From the NCBI GenBank assembly GCA_014799505.1, contig JAAVHV010000001.1, positions 22,930 to 61,672 on the forward strand: a DNA stretch of 38,743 nucleotides, in the 5' to 3' direction. A program made the translations under genes and the position numbers. Numbering within the stretch: the stretch's first letter is position 1; every line of letters begins with the position of its first letter. Under the pieces are notes generated by a model. It ran no database searches. It worked only from the letters and a program-made list of their open reading frames with translations, and was not told the origin of the DNA. This DNA is from Clostridiales bacterium (GTDB lineage Bacteria > Bacillota > Clostridia > Oscillospirales > Oscillospiraceae). Below are positions 8,311 to 16,153 of the stretch, piece by piece.

Positions 8311-10067
8311 AAAAGCCTGTTGTGAAAATTTTCTCCATCATTCTGTGCGCCGTACTGGCGCTGGGCGGCATGGGCGGCATCGTGTACGCCCTGGGCGTCT
8401 CCGCTGAGGCCGCCCCCGCCGCTGATCCCGCTCCCGCGGACAGCGATGTTCAGACCACCGCACCTAAGACGACTTCTTCCTACGACCCCGACGCTGAGCG
8501 CAACGTTAAGGATGAGACGGTGTACGTCCTGGCCTCTGCCGACGGCTCCGTCCAGAAAATCATCGTCAGCGACTGGGTGAAGAACGCGCTGGGCGCCGAC
8601 ACCATCGACGATGTGACCCAGCTCACCGGTATTGAGAACGTGAAGGGAAATGAGACCTATACCCTGGGTGGGAACAATTCCTGCGTGTGGGACGCCAAGG
8701 GAAACGACATCTACTACCAGGGGAACATCGACAAGGAGCTGCCCGTGTCCATGGCGGTGTCCTACACCCTGGACGGCCAGCCCATCAACCCGGAGGCGTT
8801 GGCGGGCAAGAGCGGCAGAATCACCATCCGCTTTGACTACACCAACAACCAGTACGAGATGGTGAGCATTGACGGCAAGCAGGAGAAGATTTATGTCCCC
8901 TTCGCCATGCTCACCGGACTGCTGCTGGACAACGATGTGTTCACCAACGTGTCCGTCACCAACGGCAAGCTCATGAACGACGGCGACCGCACCGTGGTGG
9001 CGGGGCTGGCCTTCCCCGGCCTCCAGGACAGCCTGGGGCTGAACCGGGACACCCTGGAGCTGCCCGACTACGTAGAAATCACCGCCGACGTGAAGGACTT
9101 TGCGCTTGAGACCACTGTAACTATTGCCGCCAACGAATTGTTTAGCGACGCCGCTTCTGGGGCGGAGGGCCATGATGGCCTGGACGAACTGAACGATTTA
9201 GACGGAAAACTGGACGAACTCACCGACGCCATGGCCCAGCTCATTGATGGTTCTTCTCAACTCTACAACGGGCTGTGTACCTTGCTGGACAGCTCAAAGG
9301 AATTGGTAACGGGTATCGACCAGCTGGCCGCGGGGGCGGCCCAGCTCAAGCAGGGCGCGGGTGATTTGAGCACCGGCGCGGCCCAGCTCCAGGCCGGCTC
9401 CGCCGCCCTCAACCAGGGGTTGAACCAACTGGCTGGGAACAACGACACCTTGAACGGCGGCGCGGCCCAGGTGTTCCAGACCCTGCTCGGCACCGCCAAC
9501 GCCCAGCTCCAGGCTGCGGGTATACAGGCTCCCGAGTTGACGGTGGAAAACTATACCCAGGTGCTGGACGGCATCATCGCCGCGGCCGGGGAGTCCCCCG
9601 CGGCCCAGCAGATCGCGGCGCTGAAGACCTCCCTGGACAGCTACAACGGGTTCTATCAGGGGCTCCAGAACTACACCGCCGGGGTGGCTCAGTCCGCCGC
9701 CGGAGCCGGAGAACTGAACCAAGGTATCGGCACGCTGAAAGACGGCGCGGACAGCCTGTCCGCCGGAGCTGGTCAGTTGTATAGCGGCATCCTGACCATG
9801 AAAAACAGCGCCCCCGCTCTCATTGACGGCGTGACCCAGCTGCGGGATGGAGCCATGGAGCTCACCAATGGCCTGAAGGAATTCGACGAGAAGGGCGTAC
9901 AGAAGCTGGTGGACGCCTTTGGCGGTGACCTGGCCGGACTGATGGACCGTGTGGACGCTCTGCGGGATGTGTCGGAGCACTACAATACCTTCTCCGGCAT
10001 CAGTGCCGACATGGACGGCCAGGTGAAATTCATTTGGCGCACGGACGCTGTAGAAGCGCAGGATTGA
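8307..10067 (+). CDS. Secreted heptad-repeat protein paired with the MMPL exporter
   Basis: 586 aa, start ATG 8307 inside the stop of the exporter, GGAGG upstream. N-terminal signal peptide (about residues 1-31, ending near SAEA). Beta-rich domain to about residue 280, then a long region of Leu-x-x-Gly heptads (LAAGAAQLKQGAGDLSTGAA and similar) of the kind found in YhgE/Pip-like and MMPL-associated proteins. Unlike YhgE it has no C-terminal membrane helices and ends VEAQD. Likely an extracytoplasmic, elongated partner of the pump, comparable in role to an adaptor. Transcription ends at the 10082-10126 hairpin. Confidence 0.82.
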   Translation: MKKPVVKIFSIILCAVLALGGMGGIVYALGVSAEAAPAADPAPADSDVQTTAPKTTSSYDPDAERNVKDETVYVLASADGSVQKIIVSDWVKNALGADTIDDVTQLTGIENVKGNETYTLGGNNSCVWDAKGNDIYYQGNIDKELPVSMAVSYTLDGQPINPEALAGKSGRITIRFDYTNNQYEMVSIDGKQEKIYVPFAMLTGLLLDNDVFTNVSVTNGKLMNDGDRTVVAGLAFPGLQDSLGLNRDTLELPDYVEITADVKDFALETTVTIAANELFSDAASGAEGHDGLDELNDLDGKLDELTDAMAQLIDGSSQLYNGLCTLLDSSKELVTGIDQLAAGAAQLKQGAGDLSTGAAQLQAGSAALNQGLNQLAGNNDTLNGGAAQVFQTLLGTANAQLQAAGIQAPELTVENYTQVLDGIIAAAGESPAAQQIAALKTSLDSYNGFYQGLQNYTAGVAQSAAGAGELNQGIGTLKDGADSLSAGAGQLYSGILTMKNSAPALIDGVTQLRDGAMELTNGLKEFDEKGVQKLVDAFGGDLAGLMDRVDALRDVSEHYNTFSGISADMDGQVKFIWRTDAVEAQD

Positions 10068-10081
10068 GCGCAGCGAATGTG

Positions 10082-10126
10082 AAAATGCGGCGGCCGTCAT
10101 ACGATCGAGACTGCCGCCGCATTTTC
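10082..10126 (+). terminator. Terminator-like hairpin of the exporter operon
   Basis: AAAATGCGGCGG (10082-10093) pairs with CCGCCGCATTTT (10114-10125) around a 20-nt loop, followed by a T-containing tail. Confidence 0.75.
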
Positions 10127-10199
10127 TCTGGTACAGCATTAGCATTCCGCACTCATCTCTGATGGGGCGATTCAAAAAAGACAGAAAAGGAGAATCGCA

Positions 10200-11564
10200 A
10201 TGATCACAAAAACACTGAGCAAGCTTGGCCTGAAAACCGCCTACGGCTACATTGAAAAAGATCCGGAGCGCAACCTTCCCAAGCTGATGGAGTGGGTTGA
10301 CAAGCTGGCCGGAGACGGCCCCAACAACTTCCGGGAGCAGCGTGACGCTTTCCGCGCCATCATCAACGATCCGGATAACAATATGTATCAGTTGATGATG
10401 AACATCTTCCGGGAAGTGGACAACGACGTGCTGAAAACCACCTTTGAAAACTTCTTCCTGAACGTAAATTTTATTGGCTGGCCCATCCAGGAGAAAATGC
10501 GGGCTAAATACAACTGCAACATCCCCTGGGCGATCCTGCTGGATCCCACCAGCGCCTGTAACCTCCATTGCACCGGCTGCTGGGCCGCTGAGTACGGCAA
10601 CCGGCTGAACCTGTCCCTGGATGAGATCGACTCCATTATCCGACAGGGTAAGGAGCTGGGGGTTTATATGTACATCTACACCGGAGGCGAACCCATGGTG
10701 AGAAGCGCGGACCTCATCACACTGTGTGAGCGTCATTCCGACTGTCAGTTCCTCGCGTTTACCAACGCCACCCTGATTGACGAGAAATTTGCGGACGATA
10801 TGCTCCGCGTGAAAAACTTTATCCCCGCCATCAGCCTGGAGGGCTTTGAAGCGGCCACCGATGGACGCCGCGGGGATGGTGTGTACCAGAAAGTGCTCCA
10901 TGCCATGTCCATCCTCCGGCAGAAGCGCCTGCCTTTCGGCATCTCCGCCTGTTATACCAGCCAGAACCTGGACTCCATCAGTTCCGACGAGTTCATCGAC
11001 CAGCTGGTGAAATGGGGCGCACGGTTCATCTGGTACTTCCACTACATGCCCGTGGGCAACGACGCTGTCCCGGCGCTGATGCCCGATCCCCAGCAGAGGG
11101 AGACAATGTACCGCCGCATCCGGGAAATCCGGGCCACCAAGCCCCTTTTCGCTATGGACTTCCAAAACGACGGCGAATATGTGGGCGGCTGCATTGCCGG
11201 AGGCCGCCGCTATCTCCACATCAACGCCAACGGCGATGTTGATCCCTGTGTGTTCATCCACTATTCCGACTCCAATATCCGGGAAAAATCCCTGCTGGAC
11301 TGTCTGCGCTCCCCCATGTTCATGGCATACCATGACGGGCAGCCCTTTAACGACAACCACCTGCTTCCCTGCCCCATGCTGGAAAACCCGGATAAGCTGC
11401 GGGAGATGGTTCGCCGCACCGGCGCACACTCCACTGATCTGCAGTCTCCGGAGAGCGTAGATCACCTGTGCGATAAGTGCGTTTCCTATGCAAAGTGCTG
11501 GAAACCGACGGCAGACCGACTGTGGGACGACGGCGAGGCAGCCAAAGAAGAAACCGCAGAATAG
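10200..11564 (+). CDS. Radical SAM protein with C-terminal cysteine cluster
   Basis: 454 aa from ATG 10200, AAAGGAGA at about 10186. The radical SAM cluster motif is C120-x3-C124-x2-C127 (TSACNLHCTGCW) with a GGEP motif about 50 residues later (YTGGEPM). The C-terminus has more cysteines: GGCIAGG, DPCVF, LLPCPM, and HLCDKCVSYAKCW, a SPASM-like arrangement that could hold auxiliary Fe-S clusters. An N-terminal region of about 105 residues precedes the barrel. The substrate is not identifiable. Lies 130 bases after the exporter operon terminator and may belong to the same functional unit. Confidence 0.88.
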   Translation: MITKTLSKLGLKTAYGYIEKDPERNLPKLMEWVDKLAGDGPNNFREQRDAFRAIINDPDNNMYQLMMNIFREVDNDVLKTTFENFFLNVNFIGWPIQEKMRAKYNCNIPWAILLDPTSACNLHCTGCWAAEYGNRLNLSLDEIDSIIRQGKELGVYMYIYTGGEPMVRSADLITLCERHSDCQFLAFTNATLIDEKFADDMLRVKNFIPAISLEGFEAATDGRRGDGVYQKVLHAMSILRQKRLPFGISACYTSQNLDSISSDEFIDQLVKWGARFIWYFHYMPVGNDAVPALMPDPQQRETMYRRIREIRATKPLFAMDFQNDGEYVGGCIAGGRRYLHINANGDVDPCVFIHYSDSNIREKSLLDCLRSPMFMAYHDGQPFNDNHLLPCPMLENPDKLREMVRRTGAHSTDLQSPESVDHLCDKCVSYAKCWKPTADRLWDDGEAAKEETAE

Positions 11565-11570
11565 CGGGAA

Positions 11571-12074
11571 GATACCCGCACGCGTAAAAATCGCTGTGGA
11601 TTCCGCCGCGTCCTGGTCACGGGTTTTCAGTGCGTGGGTATAGATGTTCAGTGTGGTGCTGGTATGGGCATGGCCCAGACGGTTGGAGACAGTGCGAATG
11701 TCTCCCCCTTCGGCAATCATGATCGTGGCGTTGCTGTGACGGAGGGAGTGGAGCGTTACCCTCGGAAGGTCACACCGCTCCAAGAACTTGGGGAACCAGC
11801 CGGAGATGGTATCAGGGTGGATGGGCCGTCCGTCCCACTGGGTGAACAGCCTGTCGGTTTCCTGCCAGCAGTCCCCTGCTTTCTCCTTCTGCTGGTTCTG
11901 GTGCTGCTGATACTGCCGGAGCATTTGACAGACGCCGGGGCCAATGGTCATTTTACGGACACCGGCTTTTGTCTTAGGCTCTTTTGTGATATAGTTCCCG
12001 CCTCCGAGATATTGGGAAGAACGGCAGATGGAAAGCGTCTGGTGTTCAAAGTCTATATCATCTGATAGAACTGC
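11571..12074 (-). pseudogene. Tyrosine recombinase remnant (C-terminal half)
   Basis: Reading on the minus strand from about 12062, the frame gives DIDFEHQTLSI, GGGNYITKEPKTKAGVRK, then the catalytic blocks HSLRHSNAT (HxxR) and LGHAHTSTTLNIYTHAL (His and Tyr nucleophile). This is the C-terminal half of a Tn916-like integrase. A stop lies at 12077 immediately upstream; the N-terminal half and the first catalytic Arg are absent, and the proper 3' stop is lost where it meets the radical SAM gene. It lies just outside the left att repeat, so it is best read as debris of an earlier element at the same tRNA site. Confidence 0.85.
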
Positions 12075-12151
12075 TCAAAGAAAAGGGCATTGACCTTATC
12101 TGTACCGATGAAAACTTAACTCCTGACCTGTCCGTTACTCGCCTTTGAAAT

Positions 12152-12204
12152 AAAAAAGGCGAGTGATCTTACAGCACATCTCAAATGCTATAAGACCACT
12201 CGCC
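12152..12204 (-). terminator. Terminator of the tRNA locus on the chromosomal side
   Basis: Inverted repeat GGCGAGTGATCTTA (12158-12171) with TAAGACCACTCGCC (12191-12204), followed on the minus strand by six Ts (12152-12157). It sits directly downstream of the left att repeat and so would have ended the tRNA transcript before integration. Confidence 0.75.
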
Positions 12205-12205
12205 A

Positions 12206-12228
12206 TGGTTGCGGGGGCAGGATTTGAA
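12206..12228. repeat. attL: 23-bp copy of the tRNA-fMet 3' end
   Basis: Identical to 35306-35328, the 3' terminal part of the initiator tRNA gene (minus strand). Homology stops at 12229, where only the tRNA fragment and no 5' half is found. Confidence 0.9.
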
Positions 12229-12241
12229 TTTGACGTTGAGC

Positions 12242-12266
12242 GTGCAAGCGGTGCAATCGTGTGCAA
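12242..12266. repeat. Three GTGCAA repeats next to attL
   Basis: GTGCAA occurs at 12242, 12251 and 12261, about one helical turn apart and immediately inside attL. Possible arm-type binding sites for integrase or excisionase; short, so tentative. The rest of 12229-12516 holds no credible gene, only a GGGGTATACGCCCC palindrome near 12372. Confidence 0.35.
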
Positions 12267-12516
12267 TCCCATGCGGTTTTCCTGGAAATGCAGAACTTTT
12301 CGATTGTAATATGTGCATCCCGTGTAATCTAACTGCATCGTGTTAGGGGTATTTTAAGGGGTAAACTGGGGTATACGCCCCAAAAACAAATGGGGCCAAA
12401 AAGTTCTAAAAAATGAACGTCTGATTTCCTGATTGTTCCCCTGGCTTTTAGCCAGCTATCAACGTAAACTACGAATAGCCTGTGCCGTTCGACACAGCGG
12501 AAAGGACGATTAAACA

Positions 12517-12702
12517 ATGAATAACAAACTGGGGATAAGTGTGTCAGAGATGGCCCGCCGTCTGGGCATCAGCACTCCAACTGCCTACACTTGGGCCCAT
12601 CGAGCCGACTTCCCATCGTTCTGCATCGGCAATAGAATTGTCGTGTATGAAAAGGGCTTGGAAGAGTGGGTTAAGAAAATGGTAGAAAGTAAAGCAGCAT
12701 GA
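12517..12702 (+). CDS. Excisionase-like helix-turn-helix protein
   Basis: 61 aa, ATG 12517, weak AAAGGA site 11 nt upstream. SVSEMARRLGISTPTAYTWA is a MerR/excisionase-type HTH (HTH_17-like), followed by IGNRIVVYEKGLEEWV, the short wing and last helix typical of Xis/AlpA-type proteins. It lies 290 bases from attL, fitting a recombination directionality factor; a plain small repressor is the alternative. A second HTH_17 protein is encoded at 28128-28334. Confidence 0.75.
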   Translation: MNNKLGISVSEMARRLGISTPTAYTWAHRADFPSFCIGNRIVVYEKGLEEWVKKMVESKAA

Positions 12703-12747
12703 AGGTGTTGCCGATCCGCAAACTCCCGGACCTCCACATTCTCGATA

Positions 12748-12809
12748 GTTTACCGGGCCGCCGCAAGCCGCTCCGCGGCTTCAATCGGGTTTGCAGGGCT
12801 TTTATGATA
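12748..12809. repeat. 62-bp dispersed repeat, copy A
   Basis: Nearly the same as 14674-14735, with a central hairpin (AAGCCG / CGGCTT). In both places it precedes the leader of a downstream gene. Function unknown. Confidence 0.7.
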
Positions 12810-12839
12810 AACGCAGCTTGAAAAAATTCGCCTAAATGG

Positions 12840-12868
12840 TTGACAAACCGCTTCTGATGGTGTATCAT
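12840..12868 (+). promoter_or_regulatory. Strong promoter of the left-arm gene group
   Basis: TTGACA (12840-12845), 17-nt spacer, TATCAT (12863-12868): near consensus. It reads into a hairpin with a T run (12882-12925) and then the gene at 12974. Confidence 0.8.
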
Positions 12869-12881
12869 GCTCATACTTTGT

Positions 12882-12925
12882 AAAAAGGACATGATACGGC
12901 GAAGGCCGTATTGTGCCCTTTTTCT
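12882..12925 (+). terminator. Leader terminator/attenuator hairpin before the 12974 gene
   Basis: AAAAAGG...ATACGGC (12882-12900) pairs with GCCGTAT...CCTTTTT (12905-12923), loop GAAG, followed by a T-rich tail. It lies between a strong promoter and the first gene of the group, so read-through must be allowed or controlled (attenuation or antitermination). Confidence 0.65.
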
Positions 12926-12973
12926 GTTTGCGCCGGAAGAAGGGTAACTCTAAATTCAAGGAGGACACCTATT

Positions 12974-13336
12974 ATGGCAACCAAGCAGAACGCGAAGGAA
13001 TATCCGATCCAAATCATCCGTGAGGACCTGCGCCAGCGCTCGACCCAGGAGGCGGCCCTGCTGGCACGGTCGGTGAGTCGATTAACCTCGTGCGACGTCC
13101 AACCCTGCCTCGAGTATCGTGGCGAGATCGCCAACGAGCACGCCGTCATTGACCGGCTGCTCTACGCCCAGGAATGTCGCAACGCGCTCGAGCGCTGTAT
13201 CGCATCCGGGGCCGCCCGCCTGCGTTACCGCTGGAGGGACGGCCGGGTGACCGAAACCCGGTTCCGCAGGACCTCCCCCGGGAGAATCAGGGTCAGCGGC
13301 CTGGTGGCCGGGCCTGCCCTGCGGGCAGCGGGCTGA
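12974..13336 (+). CDS. Hypothetical element protein, 120 aa
   Basis: ATG 12974 with AAGGAGG at 12958-12964. Not recognised. Basic, Arg-rich protein: an N-terminal region rich in Lys/Gln, a central helical part (EIANEHAVIDRLLYAQECRN) and a basic C-terminus (YRWRDGRVTETRFRR). The basic character would allow nucleic-acid binding, but no motif proves it. First gene after the attenuator; a GC-rich hairpin at 13341-13383 follows. Confidence 0.7.
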   Translation: MATKQNAKEYPIQIIREDLRQRSTQEAALLARSVSRLTSCDVQPCLEYRGEIANEHAVIDRLLYAQECRNALERCIASGAARLRYRWRDGRVTETRFRRTSPGRIRVSGLVAGPALRAAG

Positions 13337-13340
13337 ACGC

Positions 13341-13383
13341 AGGGACCGCCGCGGCGGATTCCGCATCCGCTGCGGCGGCCCTT
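13341..13383 (+). terminator. GC-rich hairpin after the 12974 gene
   Basis: ACCGCCGCGGCGGA (13346-13359 region) pairs imperfectly with TCCGCTGCGGCGGCC, followed by CTTTG. Weak T tail; possible terminator or mRNA stabiliser. Confidence 0.45.
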
Positions 13384-13443
13384 TGAATCCTGCGATTGAT
13401 CCCGAAAAAAGTACAGCACAAAAAAGGCAGGGAGGTGCGCCCC

Positions 13444-14151
13444 ATGCAATATGCCGTCAGCGACATCCATGGCTGCTATGACAAATACGTTCAGCTCCTG
13501 CGCCGCATTGATCTCAAGGAATCCGACACGCTGTACGTCCTGGGCGACATGATCGACCGCGGGCCGGACGGGCTGAAAATACTGCTCGACATTTCCATGC
13601 GACCCAACATCATACCGTTCCTGGGCAACCACGAATACGTAGCGTTGACCTGCCTGCCGTGGCTCATGGAGGAACTGACGGAGGCCAACACGGAGCCGGA
13701 CGTGCTCCTATGGCGGCTGAACAGCATCCAGGGCTGGATGGCCGACGGCGGGGACGTAACGGTCAACGAGTTCCGCAGGCTCTCCCCATCGGCTCGACAG
13801 GACGTGCTGGATTTCCTGGAAGATCTGACAGTCTACGAGGAGGCGGAAGCGGGCGGCAGGCAGTTCGTCCTGGTCCATGCCGGGCTGGGTGGCTTCGCGC
13901 CCGAGAGAGCCCTTGACGACTACCAGTTGGACGATCTGATCCTGTCGCGCCCCGATCCTGGACAGACCTGGTTCAGGGACAAGTACCTGATCTTCGGTCA
14001 CACGCCCACGCCGTACTATACCGGGATCTCCGACTGCAGGGACGCGCGGATCTTCCGTAAGGGCAAGCTGATCGCCATTGACTGCGGCTGTTCGGCTGGC
14101 GGGCCGTTGGGCTGCATCTGCCTGGATACCCTGGAAGAAATCTATGTCTGA
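13444..14151 (+). CDS. Metallophosphoesterase, PP1/PrpA-like serine/threonine phosphatase
   Basis: 235 aa from ATG 13444 (GGAGGTG 8-14 nt upstream). All calcineurin-type motifs are present: SDIHG (6-10), GDMIDRG (34-40), GNHE (61-64), VHAG (His145) and FGHT (His186). These bind two metals and the phosphate. Closest in style to the small bacterial/phage PP1-like phosphatases that dephosphorylate proteins or Ap4A. Within a mobile element it could counter a host kinase signal, but that is inference. Its stop overlaps a possible 20-aa ORF leading into the next gene. Confidence 0.88.
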   Translation: MQYAVSDIHGCYDKYVQLLRRIDLKESDTLYVLGDMIDRGPDGLKILLDISMRPNIIPFLGNHEYVALTCLPWLMEELTEANTEPDVLLWRLNSIQGWMADGGDVTVNEFRRLSPSARQDVLDFLEDLTVYEEAEAGGRQFVLVHAGLGGFAPERALDDYQLDDLILSRPDPGQTWFRDKYLIFGHTPTPYYTGISDCRDARIFRKGKLIAIDCGCSAGGPLGCICLDTLEEIYV

Positions 14152-14206
14152 CCACGGCGATAACGAATGGCGCCGGTACATAGCCGATGCCAGAAAGGAA
14201 TTATAA
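14144..14206 (+). CDS. Possible 20-aa coupled ORF
   Basis: ATG 14144 overlaps the phosphatase stop by 8 bases, and its TAA overlaps the ATG of the next gene by one base (TAATG). Peptide MSDHGDNEWRRYIADARKEL. GGAAG lies upstream. Probably a translational coupler, or simply fortuitous; the neat double overlap is the only support. Confidence 0.35.
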   Translation: MSDHGDNEWRRYIADARKEL

Positions 14207-14595
14207 TGGATCTCACATTCAGAGCACTACAAGAAGATTTTACCGGCACCTGGCCGGCGAAGCTGTGTATAGAGAACGCGGAATACACTGCCACGCTATT
14301 TTACGCGGGCGCGAGCGCAGACCCGTCCGACGACGCCGGGGAGTACGCGGTGGATCTTGCCGCCGGACGGCTGGACAGGAAAAACCTGTCGCTGGTCTGC
14401 AAGCCGAAGGGCCGGGTACGCGATGCAAGCCTGGGAATCATCCAAGGCCACGTAGTCCTGTCCCCGCTGCTCATGATGCCAAACCTTACAATAGACGAGG
14501 CCCGGCGCCTTGCCGGGGATTTGATGGCGGCTGCCGACAACGCCGCGGCCCTGGAAGAATTCATCGAATCCTGGTTCGGTCCGGCTGACGATTGA
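14206..14595 (+). CDS. Hypothetical element protein, 129 aa
   Basis: ATG 14206, AAAGGA site about 7 nt upstream. Unrecognised, acidic. A beta-rich N-terminal half (WPAKLCIENAEYTATLFYAG) and a helical C-terminus (TIDEARRLAGDLMAAADNAA, ending ESWFGPADD). It follows the phosphatase and ends at a strong terminator (14604-14651), so the two form one transcript. Confidence 0.7.
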   Translation: MDLTFRALQEDFTGTWPAKLCIENAEYTATLFYAGASADPSDDAGEYAVDLAAGRLDRKNLSLVCKPKGRVRDASLGIIQGHVVLSPLLMMPNLTIDEARRLAGDLMAAADNAAALEEFIESWFGPADD

Positions 14596-14603
14596 ATGTA
14601 ATA

Positions 14604-14651
14604 TGCCCCCCGTGTGGCTGCAAACAGCGACACGGGGGGCAGTCTGTTTTT
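14604..14651 (+). terminator. Intrinsic terminator
   Basis: TGCCCCCCGTGT (14604-14615) pairs with ACACGGGGGGCA (14630-14641), then a T run at 14646-14650. Confidence 0.85.
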
Positions 14652-14673
14652 AGGCGGCTCCTGCGATGGAACA

Positions 14674-14735
14674 GTTTGCCGGACCGCCGCAAGCCGCTCC
14701 GCGGCTTCCATCGGACTTGTAGAGTTTTTTACGAT
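14674..14735. repeat. 62-bp dispersed repeat, copy B
   Basis: Second copy of 12748-12809, ending directly at the ribosome site of the ClpX-like gene. Confidence 0.7.
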
Positions 14736-14750
14736 AGGAGGTCATGTCCC

Positions 14751-15746
14751 ATGAACAGCCAGACTGAACAACAGGCTCCGTCGTACCCGTGGTATGATGA
14801 CCGCGTGGAGGACTTGCACCAAAACCTCGCCGATCCCGAGGAAGACTATGAGGATCAATATGATACGCCTAAAAAGATTCATGGTTATTTATGTGAGCAC
14901 GTTTGGAAGCAAGACGAAGCGAAGCGCGCTGCATCGATCATCTTGCATAATTGCCTTCACGGTATCAAGTCCAACGGGATATTTGTAGGCCCAACAGGAT
15001 CTGGAAAATCCTACCTATGGCGTTGTCTCCAAAAAATCTACCCGAACCGTATCGTAATTGCTGATAGCAGCGGAGTCTCGAAGGAAGGCTGGGCGGGCAG
15101 TGTTAAGTGGCGGGATTTGCTCCGTTCCCCCATCTTCCGCTCCGAGAATCACAGCATTCTTGTCTGTGACGAATTTGATAAGATGTGCTCCCCGAAGATC
15201 ACGAGTGGCGGGAATAATGCAAGTTTTGACGTACAAGGCGAGGCCCTCACGCTGGTTGAGGGCACCCACGTGGACGTAAAAATTAATTCCGTCACCCATT
15301 CCATAGACACATCCAAAATCAGTTTCGTCCTGCTGGGCGCATTCAGCAATAAGGCCCACGACATAGCGGAGAAAAGCAGCGGCAGCCGCATCGGCTTTGG
15401 CGCGGCCCCGGAACCCATACAGCCCTATGCACGCCCCCTTGATATTCAAGATTTGATAGACTTTGGCCTTATGCCAGAATTGGCCGGCAGAATATCTCGA
15501 ATTGTCAATCTTCAGCCCATGACTGTCGAAGATTTCTACCGCATGACCGACAACTCCCTCGGCTTCCTGTCGCACATCGGGGAGCAGTACAAAGCGGACA
15601 TTCGCCTTACTCCGGCGAAGCGGCGCGAGCTAGCCGAGCTGGCCGCCCGCACTGGACTTGGCGTTCGTGGCATGGAGTCCCAAATCCGGCATCTGATCGA
15701 CGATGCAATATTCGACGACTGCAAACGATGCAGATTTGAGTTCTGA
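14751..15746 (+). CDS. ClpX-like AAA+ ATPase without the zinc-binding domain
   Basis: 331 aa, ATG 14751 with AGGAGG at 14736-14741; the longer upstream frame lacks support. Walker A GPTGSGKSY (80-88), Walker B ILVCDEFDK (136-144), then a ClpX-like block DFGLMPELAGRISRIVNLQP and a C-terminal small domain RTGLGVRGMESQIRHLIDDA resembling ClpX sensor-2. The N-terminal Cys4 zinc domain that recruits ClpX substrates is absent; instead there are about 50 acidic residues. Likely an unfoldase/remodeller for an element protein, such as a replication initiator or recombinase complex. Partnership with host ClpP cannot be judged. Confidence 0.8.
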   Translation: MNSQTEQQAPSYPWYDDRVEDLHQNLADPEEDYEDQYDTPKKIHGYLCEHVWKQDEAKRAASIILHNCLHGIKSNGIFVGPTGSGKSYLWRCLQKIYPNRIVIADSSGVSKEGWAGSVKWRDLLRSPIFRSENHSILVCDEFDKMCSPKITSGGNNASFDVQGEALTLVEGTHVDVKINSVTHSIDTSKISFVLLGAFSNKAHDIAEKSSGSRIGFGAAPEPIQPYARPLDIQDLIDFGLMPELAGRISRIVNLQPMTVEDFYRMTDNSLGFLSHIGEQYKADIRLTPAKRRELAELAARTGLGVRGMESQIRHLIDDAIFDDCKRCRFEF

Positions 15747-15764
15747 CTGCGGAAGGAGGATGAC

Positions 15765-16127
15765 ATGGATCTGCTATTTGACTTTGATAACCATCAAGGT
15801 ATCATCAATGTCCGCTTCGATGGCTTGATCGGATTAGAGCGTGTAACATCGGTGAAGGAGGCCCTGGGCCTGTTGAAAATACGCAACCCTGCCATAAACT
15901 TTTCCAAGGCGGCGCGCGGCGGGGCATACGACGACATGACGGACGAGGCCTATAAGCGGATGCTCGATACTGTAAAATTTATTTCATCGATGTGGTGCTA
16001 TATGGACGAACCGGGAGAGGCACCGCAGAGGTCCGAGATGAACGCCCTGATGCTGCTTGCCAACGCTATCGAAGCGCTGAGTCAATTCAATGTACTGTAT
16101 CAAATGGAAGAGCCCCAGCAGCCGTAA
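15765..16127 (+). CDS. Hypothetical element protein, 120 aa
   Basis: ATG 15765 with GGAAGGAGG just upstream, 18 bases after the ClpX-like gene, so in its operon. Unrecognised. Mixed N-terminus (MDLLFDFDNHQGIINVRFDG) and a helical remainder (MTDEAYKRMLDTVKFISSMW, MNALMLLANAIEALSQFNVL). Plausibly an adaptor or partner of the ATPase by position only. Confidence 0.7.
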   Translation: MDLLFDFDNHQGIINVRFDGLIGLERVTSVKEALGLLKIRNPAINFSKAARGGAYDDMTDEAYKRMLDTVKFISSMWCYMDEPGEAPQRSEMNALMLLANAIEALSQFNVLYQMEEPQQP

Positions 16128-16153
16128 AATACGACAAAATGGAGGTAAAAAGT

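Noticed and set aside
9294..11951. 885-aa minus-strand frame
   Set aside because: Only its first ~130 residues match a tyrosine recombinase relic; the rest is antisense to the radical SAM and heptad genes.
12060..12150. Plus-strand peptide ELLKEKGIDLICTDENLT ending in a stop
   Set aside because: Looks protein-like, but too short and without a start; possibly the end of another lost gene, not supportable as a feature.
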